47,756 nucleotides of DNA. Origin: Candidatus Woesearchaeota archaeon (lineage in GTDB: Archaea > Nanobdellota > Nanobdellia > Woesearchaeales > UBA9642). A model generated the notes under the pieces. That model saw only the letters and a program-made list of their open reading frames with translations. It searched no databases and was not told the origin of the DNA. A program made the translations under genes and the position numbers. Below are positions 1 to 7,591 of this stretch, one piece after another. Position 1 is the stretch's first letter. Each line of letters starts with the position of its first letter. The stretch lies in the NCBI GenBank assembly GCA_026002815.1, contig BPGB01000012.1:1-47756 (forward strand), read 5' to 3'.

Positions 1-248
1 TAGATTTAGAATTTTATTATGATTTTAGAAATGTATTATAGTACTTTTATTTAGAATGTATATTATTTTAGAAGTTTTGTTAGTGTGTTTGTTAGAAACT
101 TTTTTAGTATGTTTGTTAGATGATCCTATGTTAGTTAACAAATGATTCATAAATCAACATTAAATCATAAAATCACTACTATAAAATAATTATAATCGTA
201 ATATTTATAAATATGTTAGAATTTTATTAACTAATAAGAAGGTGTAAA
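1..248. other. AT-rich 5' flank with promoter of the first gene
   Basis: No gene is visible here. The stretch holds degenerate repeated motifs of the type TTAGAA and TATGTTTGTTAG. A TATA-like ATTTATAAATATG lies at about 202-214, and a purine-rich AAGAAGGTG sits just before the ATG at 249. The following gene therefore probably has a short leader with a ribosome binding site. Confidence 0.5.
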
Positions 249-1256
249 ATGAAAAATAACATACTATTATTATTTATAATTCAAATTATTCTTTCCTTTT
301 TATTATTATATGAAGATATTTTCTTAGTTGCGGCAGTTTTTTATATGCTAATAGATATATTGTTATTCAGTTACTTAATAACTAAAAAAAGCGATTTGAA
401 AACTTTTTATGTTTTAATTGTATTATTTGTTTCAATTATAAATTTGTTCTTAGTCTATTCTAAGAGCGATTTAATTTTAATATCTTCTATAGGTCAGGCC
501 TTACTCTTCTTATTATCTGCTATTCTTTTATTTGAGAGAAAGATTTACAAAGAAACCCTCCCTAAACCAATAAAGTCATCAGTATATTATGATGATGTAG
601 ACCATTCAAAATATGAAAGTAGTCAGAAAAATAATCGAGAAGAATTCGACAAATCATTAAAAGTTGAAAGAGAATTTAATAAAAGGTTCGAAAGCTTAGA
701 TTCAGAAAAAATAGATTCAGAAAAAAAATTCTTTACAGATTCAAAATTTGATGATTTAAGACATATAGAGAAAAAAGATGTAAAAAGTTCTTTTTCAGAG
801 AAGAAAGACGATTTTGATAGAATATATTTAGATAAAATAAAAAAAGAAGCATCTGATGATACGAAAGAGGAAGCAAAATACAGGGCAAAAGCCCTAGCTT
901 ATGAACTTGAAAGAGAAGCTAATGAATTAAAACGTGCAGAAAGATTTTTAAAAAAGAAGCAGATAGAAAATATCGAATCTGAAATTATAAAAGAAGCCAA
1001 AGCATTAGAAGATGCCTCAAAAAAAGCAAAATTAGTTGAAAGGGCATTAAAAGAAGAGGAATTAAACAGAGAGGCAAAAGAGTTGCTTGAAGCAGAAAGA
1101 CAAATAAAAGAAATAGATTTTTTAAATAAACAGCAAGAATTAAATAGGAAGGCAATATCACAAGTTAAGGAAATTATTAATAAGCAGAAATCAGAACGTT
1201 CTAAACCCAAATCAAAAAAGAGCGTTATCGAAAAAACAAAGAAAAAGAAAAAATAA
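249..1256 (+). CDS. Membrane protein with long Lys/Glu-rich coiled-coil tail
   Basis: I do not recognise the family. The first 95 residues form about four hydrophobic segments (roughly 4-21, 24-45, 51-70 and 73-93). The remaining 240 residues are highly charged (Lys, Glu, Asp, Ser) with a heptad-like pattern from about 190 to 315, and the protein ends in a run of lysines. This suggests a membrane anchor with a long cytoplasmic coiled coil, possibly a scaffold, but that role is inference. AAGGTG at 239-244 supports the ATG start. The long opposite-strand frame over 899-1210 is a by-product of the biased composition. Confidence 0.75.
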   Translation: MKNNILLLFIIQIILSFLLLYEDIFLVAAVFYMLIDILLFSYLITKKSDLKTFYVLIVLFVSIINLFLVYSKSDLILISSIGQALLFLLSAILLFERKIYKETLPKPIKSSVYYDDVDHSKYESSQKNNREEFDKSLKVEREFNKRFESLDSEKIDSEKKFFTDSKFDDLRHIEKKDVKSSFSEKKDDFDRIYLDKIKKEASDDTKEEAKYRAKALAYELEREANELKRAERFLKKKQIENIESEIIKEAKALEDASKKAKLVERALKEEELNREAKELLEAERQIKEIDFLNKQQELNRKAISQVKEIINKQKSERSKPKSKKSVIEKTKKKKK

Positions 1257-1358
1257 AAAACACTTTACTTATTAATAAAAATAATAATATTAAATTGTTA
1301 TCAATTGATTATATTTTATGTTCGCTTTATATTCACAAATCATTTTTGGAGGTATATT

Positions 1359-1703
1359 ATGCCGTTTATAGGAAAAACACAAATAAATATAGGAGATAAG
1401 GTTAATATTTTAGGAAAAGAGTACATTATAGGAAGCAAAGTGGAAATAGAAAGAGATTATAGTAGTTTAAAAAATCTAGGGGGGAAAATGAGTTATATTA
1501 GTAAAACCCCTCATCCTAATATGGTAGGATATTTTTTAGGAGTTATTCCAGCAAAAGAGTATAGTCCAATGTTACGTTCTGAAGATCTTTTCTTAGTGAT
1601 GTATAATTTTGATCCATCAATAAGTAAGAATATACCTGTTAGGTATACATATGGTGAATACTTAAAATATATTTCTAAAATAAATGTATTAAAATCTGAA
1701 TAA
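1359..1703 (+). CDS. Small hypothetical protein (114 aa)
   Basis: Family not recognised. I start it at the ATG at 1359 because GGAGG (1349-1353) lies five bases upstream. The longer frame from 1305 has no such signal and adds a hydrophobic stretch that fits poorly. The protein is soluble-looking and probably beta-rich at the N-terminus (I-N-I-G-D-K-V-N-I-L-G-K-E-Y), with several Tyr and Pro residues in the second half. It has no transmembrane segment and no cysteines. It follows the coiled-coil gene on the same strand after a gap of about 100 bases. Confidence 0.6.
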   Translation: MPFIGKTQINIGDKVNILGKEYIIGSKVEIERDYSSLKNLGGKMSYISKTPHPNMVGYFLGVIPAKEYSPMLRSEDLFLVMYNFDPSISKNIPVRYTYGEYLKYISKINVLKSE

Positions 1704-1865
1704 GACAATTATTAAAATTAATTAGTATTGTATAGAATATTATTAAAATACTATTTAAAAATAATATAGTTTGTTTGTTTTGAGTATTTTGAAATTGTAC
1801 TTTATTTGATTATTTATAATCTATGAAATCAATTATATTCTATAAAATCAATTATCTATAATTAC

Positions 1866-3071
1866 TTATGAGCTATTGTAATCTAATATTTTTTTCTGAG
1901 ATTGCAATTTTTTTACAATAACGCTCTTTTCTAGAATATTTTTAATGTTATAGTTGAACTTTTTCATTATTAATTCTGAAGCATATTTTATCATACTATC
2001 TTTATCGGAGAAGGTTATTGGCTCAGAATTCATTGCTTTCTTTGTTGCCTCTCGAACCACCCATACTCCGAGCGGTGCCCAGTATTCATCTGAAATAAAT
2101 CTCAAGGCAAGGACTGTTGCTTGTTTTTTTATTTCTTTAAGTTTTTTTAATATTGAAAATCTTGCAGCATAATATCCTCCGACAGTGTTTATAGCGTAAT
2201 ATTTTCTACTTTCATATGGTTCGTAATCTGTTGCGAATTCTCCGGTTTTTAGGTATGTTTCAAATAATTCATAACTCCAAGGTTCTGGATATAATAATAT
2301 TACATAATAATTTCCAAGATAACCGCCGAAATATATTTGATAATCTGCTTTTTTATAATCTTTTATATCATTTATTAGACTTTTTCCAAGTGTATCATCT
2401 ACTGCAGTTATAGCCCATCTTGTTGGAACTAGTTTTTTACTGATTTCTCTTCCTAAATTTCCAACACTAAAGACTTTCGTTAAATAGTGTTCATCAAATC
2501 CTTTATTATATAAAATTTGAAGTGACTGTGTTGCTGTAAGGTCATCATTAACTATTTTATCAACTTTTTCCGGTATTTTCGGGTTTTCTGTAATTCTTGC
2601 CTTTTCAAGTCTTATTGTAGGCCCAAAAGGTGCTGCTTCTCTATTAAAACTTATCTTTAGTGTTGGTTTTTTTTCTAAAGAAATTTCTGTATCTATGGGT
2701 CTTATTGATAACGATAATTCTTGATATAGCTCTTTTAATCGTGGTATCTTAATGTCTGTTTTTACATTAGCATTAATCATTTGTGTTCTGAGGTTAATAA
2801 TTGTATTTATATCATATTCTTTTTCTGCCCAAAGATGCGGGTTGTCGTATTTTTCATCTTTTTTTGTTTCTGGCAAACTAACTAATCCTATGTTTATGTT
2901 TGGATATCCAAAATGGCCTATGAATATATTATAGTTCTCTCCGAAGAATTCTTTTTTGAAATTTTTATTTATATTTTTTTCAAGCTTTATTCTTTCACGT
3001 AATATGCAGAAGCATTTTGTTAATCCCCTTTTTTGACATTTTGGGCAAATGATATTTTTTTGAGCATTCAT
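1866..3071 (-). CDS. nreA: Archaeal Nre-family DNA repair protein (NreA/NreB-like)
   Basis: Length (401 aa) and sequence match the archaeal Nre family (DUF650/DUF651), which is linked to DNA damage tolerance and PCNA binding. An N-terminal zinc-binding site is visible as Cys9, Cys12, Cys20 and Cys22. Typical Nre segments follow: F-I-G-H-F-G-Y-P-N-I-N-I-G near residue 50, a W-A-x-x-E-Y region, S-F-N-R-E-A-A-P-F-G-P near 145, and the C-terminal Y-W-A-P-L-G-V-W-V-V-R-E. The last ten residues contain Q392-K-K-I-L-D-Y-N399, which partly matches a PCNA-interacting peptide (Q-x-x-I-x-x-aromatic) but lacks the second aromatic. Whether it is NreA or NreB is not settled. Confidence 0.88.
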   Translation of the reverse strand: MNAQKNIICPKCQKRGLTKCFCILRERIKLEKNINKNFKKEFFGENYNIFIGHFGYPNINIGLVSLPETKKDEKYDNPHLWAEKEYDINTIINLRTQMINANVKTDIKIPRLKELYQELSLSIRPIDTEISLEKKPTLKISFNREAAPFGPTIRLEKARITENPKIPEKVDKIVNDDLTATQSLQILYNKGFDEHYLTKVFSVGNLGREISKKLVPTRWAITAVDDTLGKSLINDIKDYKKADYQIYFGGYLGNYYVILLYPEPWSYELFETYLKTGEFATDYEPYESRKYYAINTVGGYYAARFSILKKLKEIKKQATVLALRFISDEYWAPLGVWVVREATKKAMNSEPITFSDKDSMIKYASELIMKKFNYNIKNILEKSVIVKKLQSQKKILDYNSS

Positions 3072-3262
3072 ATTTTTGTATATTTTGTATTATTTAAAAG
3101 TGTTTTTTAATTTTTAATTTTATTTTTTATTTTGTTATTTGATTGCTTTTTTTTATTTTGCTCGTTTGATTCTTTTTTTGTATTATTCTTTTTTATTTTT
3201 CATTTTTGAAAATTATTTTTATAAATGAAAAAATTTAAATAAAAGCTTATATATTTAAGATT
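3072..3262. promoter_or_regulatory. Divergent promoter region between nre and the winged-helix gene
   Basis: This T-rich spacer separates divergent genes. TTTAAATAAA at about 3233-3242 lies about 26 bases before the ATG at 3263, which fits a leaderless start for the regulator. No clear operator was seen. Confidence 0.45.
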
Positions 3263-3796
3263 ATGGGTTCTGAGAAATTATTGGAAAGTATCTTTGACAA
3301 GAAGATATTGAGCATTTTAAGATTATTAATTAATAGGAAGGAACAAAATTTTACTTTAAAGGAAATAGCAAAATATTCAAGAGTCTCACTTGCTTCAACT
3401 TTTAGAATAATAAATAAACTTTCTAACCTAGAGATTGTTAGTGTAGAAAAGATAAAGCATCTGAAGTTATATAGTTTAGCTGAAAATGAAAAAACAAGAT
3501 ATCTTGAATCAATAATAAAGGAGCATAAAACAATAATGGAAGAATTTGCCAATTTATTAAGTAATGTTCCTGGAATAAGATCTGTTATTATGCACGGTAA
3601 AGCAGAGAAAGACAAGGCTAATATTTTGATTATAGGAGAAAATATTGAGCCTTTGCTTGTTAGGGAGGCAATCATAAACATAAAAGAAAAGTATGATTTT
3701 ACTATTACTTATTTGATTTTGGATGAAGATCAATATAATCAGATGGCTGCAATGAATCTTTATTCTGGTAGAAAAGAAATACTTTTGCAAAAATAA
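3263..3796 (+). CDS. Winged-helix transcriptional regulator
   Basis: The first 75 residues form a winged helix-turn-helix: F-T-L-K-E-I-A-K-Y-S-R-V-S (about 30-42), then the recognition helix L-A-S-T-F-R-I-I-N-K-L and a wing ending K-L-Y-S-L. Residues 80-177 form a separate alpha/beta domain (G-I-R-S-V-I-M-H-G-K near 108) of the kind seen in archaeal regulators with a nucleotidyltransferase-like tail, although the catalytic acidic pair is not evident. The gene lies directly upstream of the palindromic array and ftsZ, so it is a candidate regulator of that region; this is inference. The start fits a leaderless promoter. Confidence 0.75.
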   Translation: MGSEKLLESIFDKKILSILRLLINRKEQNFTLKEIAKYSRVSLASTFRIINKLSNLEIVSVEKIKHLKLYSLAENEKTRYLESIIKEHKTIMEEFANLLSNVPGIRSVIMHGKAEKDKANILIIGENIEPLLVREAIINIKEKYDFTITYLILDEDQYNQMAAMNLYSGRKEILLQK

Positions 3797-3840
3797 AAAT
3801 CGTATATTATATTTTTTTATTATATCTTTTTGTTTTTTTA

Positions 3841-3947
3841 TAACATATTATTAAATATGTTTGTTTTATAACATATTATTAAATATGTTTGTTTTATAAC
3901 ATATTATTAAATATGTTTGTTTTATAACATATTATTAAATATTGTTT
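3841..3947. repeat. 28-bp tandem repeat, each unit containing a palindrome
   Basis: Three perfect units (3841-3868, 3869-3896, 3897-3924) and a fourth imperfect one follow one another. Each contains the dyad AACATATT-ATTA-AATATGTT (first at 3842-3861), so arms recur every 28 bp. The fourth copy has one extra T in its right arm. There are no spacers, so it is not a CRISPR array. It lies between the regulator gene and the predicted ftsZ promoter. Confidence 0.85.
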
Positions 3948-4011
3948 CAAATATATATTTCAGAAAACATTTATTTATAAAATATATTTAGAATAATTAT
4001 TTTTTACAACA

Positions 4012-4029
4012 GATATATTTATATATTAG
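4012..4029 (+). promoter_or_regulatory. Predicted ftsZ TATA box
   Basis: GATATATTTATATATT is the best TATA-like element before ftsZ. A start site about 26 bases downstream would fall near 4045, six bases before the first TTGGCG stem-loop, giving a leader of about 200 bases. An alternative AT-rich element lies at about 3969-3995. Confidence 0.4.
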
Positions 4030-4050
4030 TTTAATACATAAAAGAATCAA

Positions 4051-4134
4051 TTAAAGTTTTTTGGCGAAAACTTTAATAAATAATCGAGCTTTTTTGGCGA
4101 AAAGTCCGATTAAATTTACGTTTGGCGACGTAAA
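4051..4134 (+). promoter_or_regulatory. Three stem-loops with identical TTGGCG loop in the ftsZ leader
   Basis: Hairpin 1: stem 4051-4060 with 4067-4076, ten perfect pairs, loop 4061-4066. Hairpin 2: stem 4081-4093 with 4100-4112, eleven Watson-Crick pairs plus one G-T and one mismatch, loop 4094-4099. Hairpin 3: stem 4115-4121 with 4128-4134, seven perfect pairs, loop 4122-4127. All three loops read TTGGCG and are closed by a T-A pair, while the stems differ in sequence. Conserved loops on different but self-complementary stems point to an RNA element, probably bound by a protein or a second RNA; the binder is unknown. Confidence 0.8.
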
Positions 4135-4199
4135 AGATCTTTCTGTAGGTTAGTTAGTTGTAGTTATATATAAGTTTTGTTATAGTTATATCTATATTT

Positions 4200-4217
4200 T
4201 GCAAAGTATCTTTTGCA
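4200..4217 (+). promoter_or_regulatory. Short hairpin in the ftsZ leader
   Basis: TGCAAA (4200-4205) pairs with TTTGCA (4212-4217) around a six-base loop. It lies between the TTGGCG hairpins and the ribosome binding site. Its role is unknown. Confidence 0.4.
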
Positions 4218-4234
4218 GAATAATAATTTAAAAA

Positions 4235-4249
4235 CAAGGAGAAACCTTG
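4235..4249 (+). promoter_or_regulatory. Hairpin covering the ftsZ ribosome binding site and TTG start
   Basis: CAAGG (4235-4239) and CCTTG (4245-4249) are perfectly complementary around AGAAA. The left arm holds most of the AAGGAG ribosome binding site and the right arm includes the TTG start at 4247, so folding would hide both. The five-base spacing from AAGGAG to TTG supports use of that start. Confidence 0.45.
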
Positions 4250-5311
4250 GGGGAAGAAAAAATGGACTTCGTAAAAAACAACGGATATGAAACTGTAGAA
4301 GTTGGGCAGGCCAATATTAAAGTTATTGGCGTCGGTGGAGCAGGAAATAACATGGTAAACTGGCTCTACAAGAAAGGCGTGAAGGGTGCAGAGATTATTG
4401 CTTGCAATACAGACCAGCAGCATTTAAATTTAATGGAAGCAGATAGAAAATTCTTGCTAGGAAAAGATGTAACGAGAGGATTGGGATGTGGAGGATTCCC
4501 TGAAAGAGGGACAGAGGCAGCACAAGAAAGTATTCAAGAGATAAAGGATGCATTAAAAGGATCTGATATGGTATTCGTATGTGCAGGAATGGGAGGAGGA
4601 ACAGGAACAGGAGGAGCACCAGTAGTTGCTCAAACAGCAAAAGATATGGGAGCAATAGTTATAGGAACAGTAACAATGCCATTCAAAATAGAGAGAGCAA
4701 GAGTTGATAAAGCAGAATTTGGTTTACAACAATTAAGAAATGTATCAGATACAGTAATTGTAATAGATAATAATAGATTAGTGCAAATTGCAGGAAATTT
4801 ACCAGTGCAACAAGCATTTGCTGTAGCAAATGAACTAGTAGCAACAATGATTAAAGGAATCGTAGAGACAATTGCAATACCATCATTAGTTAATTTAGAC
4901 TATGCAGATGTTAAAGCAATAATGACAGATGGAGGTGTTGCAGCAATAGGAGTAGGTGCATCTGATACAAATAATAGGGTTGAAGAAGCAGTTAAAGGAG
5001 CATTAAGCAATCCATTACTAGATATAAGTTATGAAGGTGCAACTGGAGCAATCATACATGTTTCAGGCGGACCAGACATGACATTAGATGAAATAAGTAA
5101 AGTTGGAGAACTTGTAACAGAAGCAATGGACGAAGATGCAAACGTTATATGGGGAGCAAGAGTTTCAGAGAGTATGAAAGGAAAATTGACAGTAATGACT
5201 ATAATAACAGGAGTAAAGAGTCCATGGATACTTGGAAAGACAACACCAAAACAAGCAAAAGTCCAAAGACAGAGAATGTCAGATGAGCTTGGAATAGAAA
5301 TAGTAAGATAA
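4247..5311 (+). CDS. ftsZ: Cell division protein FtsZ
   Basis: This tubulin-like GTPase polymerises into the division ring. The nucleotide-binding signature [11 protein letters not shown] is at residues 114-124, preceded by the V-G-G-A-G-N-N loop near 29-35. The catalytic T7-type loop N-L-D-Y-A-D-V is near residue 225. At 354 aa it covers the GTPase and C-terminal domains with only a short tail ending L-G-I-E-I-V-R. Two starts are possible: TTG at 4247 after AAGGAG, or ATG at 4262. Many codons end in A (GGA, ACA, GCA), consistent with high expression. The gene stands alone, with an unusually long structured leader. I cannot assign it to FtsZ1 or FtsZ2 with certainty. Confidence 0.97.
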   Translation: MGEEKMDFVKNNGYETVEVGQANIKVIGVGGAGNNMVNWLYKKGVKGAEIIACNTDQQHLNLMEADRKFLLGKDVTRGLGCGGFPERGTEAAQESIQEIKDALKGSDMVFVCAGMGGGTGTGGAPVVAQTAKDMGAIVIGTVTMPFKIERARVDKAEFGLQQLRNVSDTVIVIDNNRLVQIAGNLPVQQAFAVANELVATMIKGIVETIAIPSLVNLDYADVKAIMTDGGVAAIGVGASDTNNRVEEAVKGALSNPLLDISYEGATGAIIHVSGGPDMTLDEISKVGELVTEAMDEDANVIWGARVSESMKGKLTVMTIITGVKSPWILGKTTPKQAKVQRQRMSDELGIEIVR

Positions 5312-5401
5312 AATATTACTTTTGTCTTTTTTTTATTTTATGATTACAATCAATAGCGAATTATTACTATCACAACTCATATTCCGTTATGGATGTAATT
5401 C

Positions 5402-5449
5402 TTTGCCTTCACTAATCACCCCCAACGACAAGTGAAGGCAAACTTTTTT
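5402..5449 (+). terminator. Strong stem-loop with T-run downstream of ftsZ
   Basis: A perfect 12-bp stem (5402-5413 with 5431-5442) encloses a 17-base loop (5414-5430) and is followed by CTTTTTT. It looks like an intrinsic terminator on the plus strand, 90 bases after the ftsZ stop. The loop begins AATCACCCCC, resembling the anti-Shine-Dalgarno tail of 16S rRNA (ATCACCTCC). A weak outer helix, 5343-5348 with 5394-5399, lies just upstream, so a structured 3' UTR or small RNA is possible. Confidence 0.65.
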
Positions 5450-5712
5450 AATAACACTTTTTGATTTAATATTGATTAGTATAATTCATAAAAGCAAATT
5501 TTCTAAAAAGCAAATCTTCTAATAAAAGTAATTTTCTGATAATAAAGTAATTGAATCATAATATTTATAGATTGAATTATTATATATTATAACTTAAATT
5601 ATTAACTATGTTGAATTAATTATTAATAATATCTTTTATAAGAATACATTTTATAAGAACAATTATTAGATAATATTTTTTAGATTGTATTTTTATTAGA
5701 TTAATTACTAAA
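5450..5712. other. AT-rich spacer, no gene seen
   Basis: Only A/T-rich sequence with short repeated words (for example AAGCAAATTTTCTAA and AAGCAAATCTTCTAA near 5492-5522). It separates convergent ftsZ and the ribosomal protein cluster. Confidence 0.5.
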
Positions 5713-5916
5713 TTATTTTTTTTCCATATATCCACATTTACCGCATGTCCATCTATCTTTATGGTTTGCCATAAATACCGAGCATTTTGGACAAGTCTTA
5801 TTTTTTCTTTTTAAGCTTGAACCAGACACTTCATATATCTTATACATGTGATATTGTTTCCCTTTTTTTACTGGAGCACCGCCTTTTGATCCTTTATCTG
5901 TTTTTGCTGCCGCCAT
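5713..5916 (-). CDS. rps27ae: Ribosomal protein eS31 (S27Ae)
   Basis: A small zinc ribosomal protein of the 30S subunit, 67 aa. The zinc ribbon reads C-P-K-C followed by C-G-K-C, within the diagnostic [12 protein letters not shown] near the C-terminus. The basic Gly/Lys-rich N-terminus is typical. GGTGAT about five bases before the ATG is the ribosome binding site. It is last in the PIN-rpo7-spt4-eS24-eS31 cluster, 13 bases after eS24. Confidence 0.95.
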   Translation of the reverse strand: MAAAKTDKGSKGGAPVKKGKQYHMYKIYEVSGSSLKRKNKTCPKCSVFMANHKDRWTCGKCGYMEKK

Positions 5917-5929
5917 TATTAATCACCAT

Positions 5930-6286
5930 TTATTTTTTCTTTTTCTTTGCCGTTGGAGCCGCTGCTTGTTTTGCTAATTTCATCTTTTCTTTTTCTGCAG
6001 TTTGCTCCTCTTTTGTTAAATGTCTTAACAATACGTGTTTGTTTTCTATTTTTTTTATTATTTCTTCAGATTCATAAATAAAGCCATATATTATTGCTCT
6101 TTCAGATCCATAATCTGTCTTTATTTTTCTTATTATGGTTAGATTATCTTTACTATCTAATTTTTTGCATAGTTCTTTTTTAATATCAATTCTTGAAGGT
6201 GTCTTTCCTTGGAATATTATTTTTGCTTCGAAATATATTCGTTTCATTAATGGTTCGTTTGTTTTTTTTGTTACTTCAATATCCAT
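5930..6286 (-). CDS. rps24e: Ribosomal protein eS24
   Basis: A 30S subunit protein of 118 aa, slightly longer than usual because of a Lys/Ala-rich tail ending in five lysines. Family features are visible: an M-K-R-I-Y-F-E-A-K-I-I-F near residue 15, the P-S-R-I-D-I-K-K-E-L segment, and I-I-R-K-I-K-T-D-Y-G-S-E-R-A-I-I-Y-G-F. GAGGT precedes the ATG. It is two bases from the spt4 stop, so the two are almost certainly cotranscribed. Confidence 0.95.
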   Translation of the reverse strand: MDIEVTKKTNEPLMKRIYFEAKIIFQGKTPSRIDIKKELCKKLDSKDNLTIIRKIKTDYGSERAIIYGFIYESEEIIKKIENKHVLLRHLTKEEQTAEKEKMKLAKQAAAPTAKKKKK

Positions 6287-6288
6287 TT

Positions 6289-6474
6289 TTACCTCACTTT
6301 AATTGCATATTCCCCTTTTACATCTACATTTATTTTTTCTGCTATTGTAGATCTAGCTGGATCGATAAAATAAATTCTACCCTGCCAGTTTGTTGAAAAT
6401 TGATTCTTTTTACATATCGGGCATATTTCCCCTTCTACAAATATTTTACATTTTTTGCATACTTTTTTCTTCAT
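6289..6474 (-). CDS. spt4: Transcription elongation factor Spt4 (RpoE'')
   Basis: A 61-aa zinc protein that partners Spt5 in keeping RNA polymerase processive. The four zinc ligands are Cys6, Cys9, Cys18 and Cys21. W-Q-G-R-I-Y-F-I-D-P-A-R-S-T-I-A is the conserved Spt4 core that contacts the Spt5 NGN domain. It lies eight bases after rpo7, the usual archaeal order. Confidence 0.95.
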   Translation of the reverse strand: MKKKVCKKCKIFVEGEICPICKKNQFSTNWQGRIYFIDPARSTIAEKINVDVKGEYAIKVR

Positions 6475-6482
6475 TTTAAACC

Positions 6483-7052
6483 TTATGTTGAACCTTTTTT
6501 ATCCTCTTTTTCAGGTGATTTTGTTTCTTCTAGGATCCATTCTTCTTTTCCTAGTCCCGGTTGTCTCATTGTAAGTCCTATTTTTGGATTTTGTAGGTCC
6601 TTGTATGAAACTGCAATTATTCTTGCTTTGCATATATCTCCTGATTTTAATGTATGTTTTGTGTTTTTTCCTAGTAGAACTCCATCCTTGCTAAAGCTAA
6701 CAAAATCATTCATTGTTTGACTTATATGTATCATTCCCTCAACAGGTCCTATGTTCATGAATGCTCCAAAATCCGCTACATTAGTTATTTTTCCTATTAC
6801 TATTTCTTGCATTTCAGGTTTAAAAGTTAATAATGTGAATTCTACTTTATAATGTGCTGAACCATCCCCTGGAAGTATTATTCCCTCTCCTATATTATTT
6901 ATTTCTGAAACATCTATTACAAATCCCATTTCAGGATGTATATATCCATTGTATTTTTTCTTTATTTCCTGTGTAATTGCTTGTTCAGTATCCTCTTCAA
7001 AACTTGAAGGTGGAACTCTTATAAAATCCTGCACTTTTGTTTTATAATACAT
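6483..7052 (-). CDS. rpo7: RNA polymerase subunit Rpo7 (RpoE')
   Basis: The stalk subunit of archaeal RNA polymerase, partner of Rpo4. The N-terminal tip domain covers residues 1-78, with R-V-P-P-S near residue 13 and N-G-Y-I-H-P-E-M-G-F near 35. An S1 RNA-binding domain starts near residue 86 (I-G-K-I-T-N-V-A-D-F-G-A-F). The charged tail of about 15 residues (K-S-P-E-K-E-D-K-K-G) is not part of the fold. GAGGTAAAA precedes the start. It follows the PIN-domain gene by 38 bases. Confidence 0.96.
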   Translation of the reverse strand: MYYKTKVQDFIRVPPSSFEEDTEQAITQEIKKKYNGYIHPEMGFVIDVSEINNIGEGIILPGDGSAHYKVEFTLLTFKPEMQEIVIGKITNVADFGAFMNIGPVEGMIHISQTMNDFVSFSKDGVLLGKNTKHTLKSGDICKARIIAVSYKDLQNPKIGLTMRQPGLGKEEWILEETKSPEKEDKKGST

Positions 7053-7090
7053 TTTTACCTCATATTTAGTATTTGTTATGTTATTATTTG

Positions 7091-7477
7091 TTATGTTATG
7101 ATTAGTTTTCTGTTTAATGTTATTATTTTTATTTTAGGATATTTGATTTTTAGTAGTCTTTTAAGGGCCTTGTCTTGTGTGCAGACAATGTCCGAATCAT
7201 TTACATTATCTAATATGACCTTATCAACATGTATTTCTCCAATGGAATCTTTAAGGGTTTTTAAGTTTTTTTGTTTTATTAATTGTAGTGTAACCCTTGC
7301 ATTTATGCTTTCTTTTCCTTTTCCAGAGGAGATTTTTTTTAATTCTTCAATAGTCCCAGTGAATATGTATAACTGATAGGGTGTATTTAATATTTTTTTT
7401 ATTTCTTCAAATATATCAATCTTCTTTTGAGCAGGTATCATTAAAAAATTTGTATCGAGTATTACTCGAACAGTCAT
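7091..7477 (-). CDS. PIN-domain nuclease, Fcf1/VapC9-like
   Basis: A single PIN domain of 128 aa. The catalytic acidic residues are visible: Asp8 in V-I-L-D-T-N-F-L, the Glu pair in T-I-E-E-L near residue 43, and the aspartates of N-D-S-D-I-V-C-T-Q-D near 93-102. Its position as first gene before rpo7-spt4-eS24-eS31 is the standard place of the archaeal Fcf1-like PIN protein, which suggests a housekeeping RNA-processing role rather than a toxin; no antitoxin is adjacent. CTTTATAAATAG about 26 bases upstream of the ATG fits a leaderless operon start. Confidence 0.85.
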   Translation of the reverse strand: MTVRVILDTNFLMIPAQKKIDIFEEIKKILNTPYQLYIFTGTIEELKKISSGKGKESINARVTLQLIKQKNLKTLKDSIGEIHVDKVILDNVNDSDIVCTQDKALKRLLKIKYPKIKIITLNRKLIIT

Positions 7478-7591
7478 TTTAAAAGAAAAAATATACTATT
7501 TATAAAGGTTTATGTTATGTTTTGCATTTATCTGTTTTCTTATGTTTATATATTTGCATATTTTTTTATATTTACACATTAATATTTTTCA

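Noticed and set aside
3841-3947. CRISPR array
   Set aside because: The 28-bp units are directly joined with no spacers, and no cas genes are present.
4154-4655. Minus-strand frames over the ftsZ start
   Set aside because: Antisense to the clear ftsZ coding sequence and to its structured leader; no start signal and low-complexity product.
7091-7477. VapC toxin of a toxin-antitoxin pair
   Set aside because: The PIN gene is in the conserved place of the Fcf1-like housekeeping gene before rpo7 and spt4, and no antitoxin-type gene is next to it.
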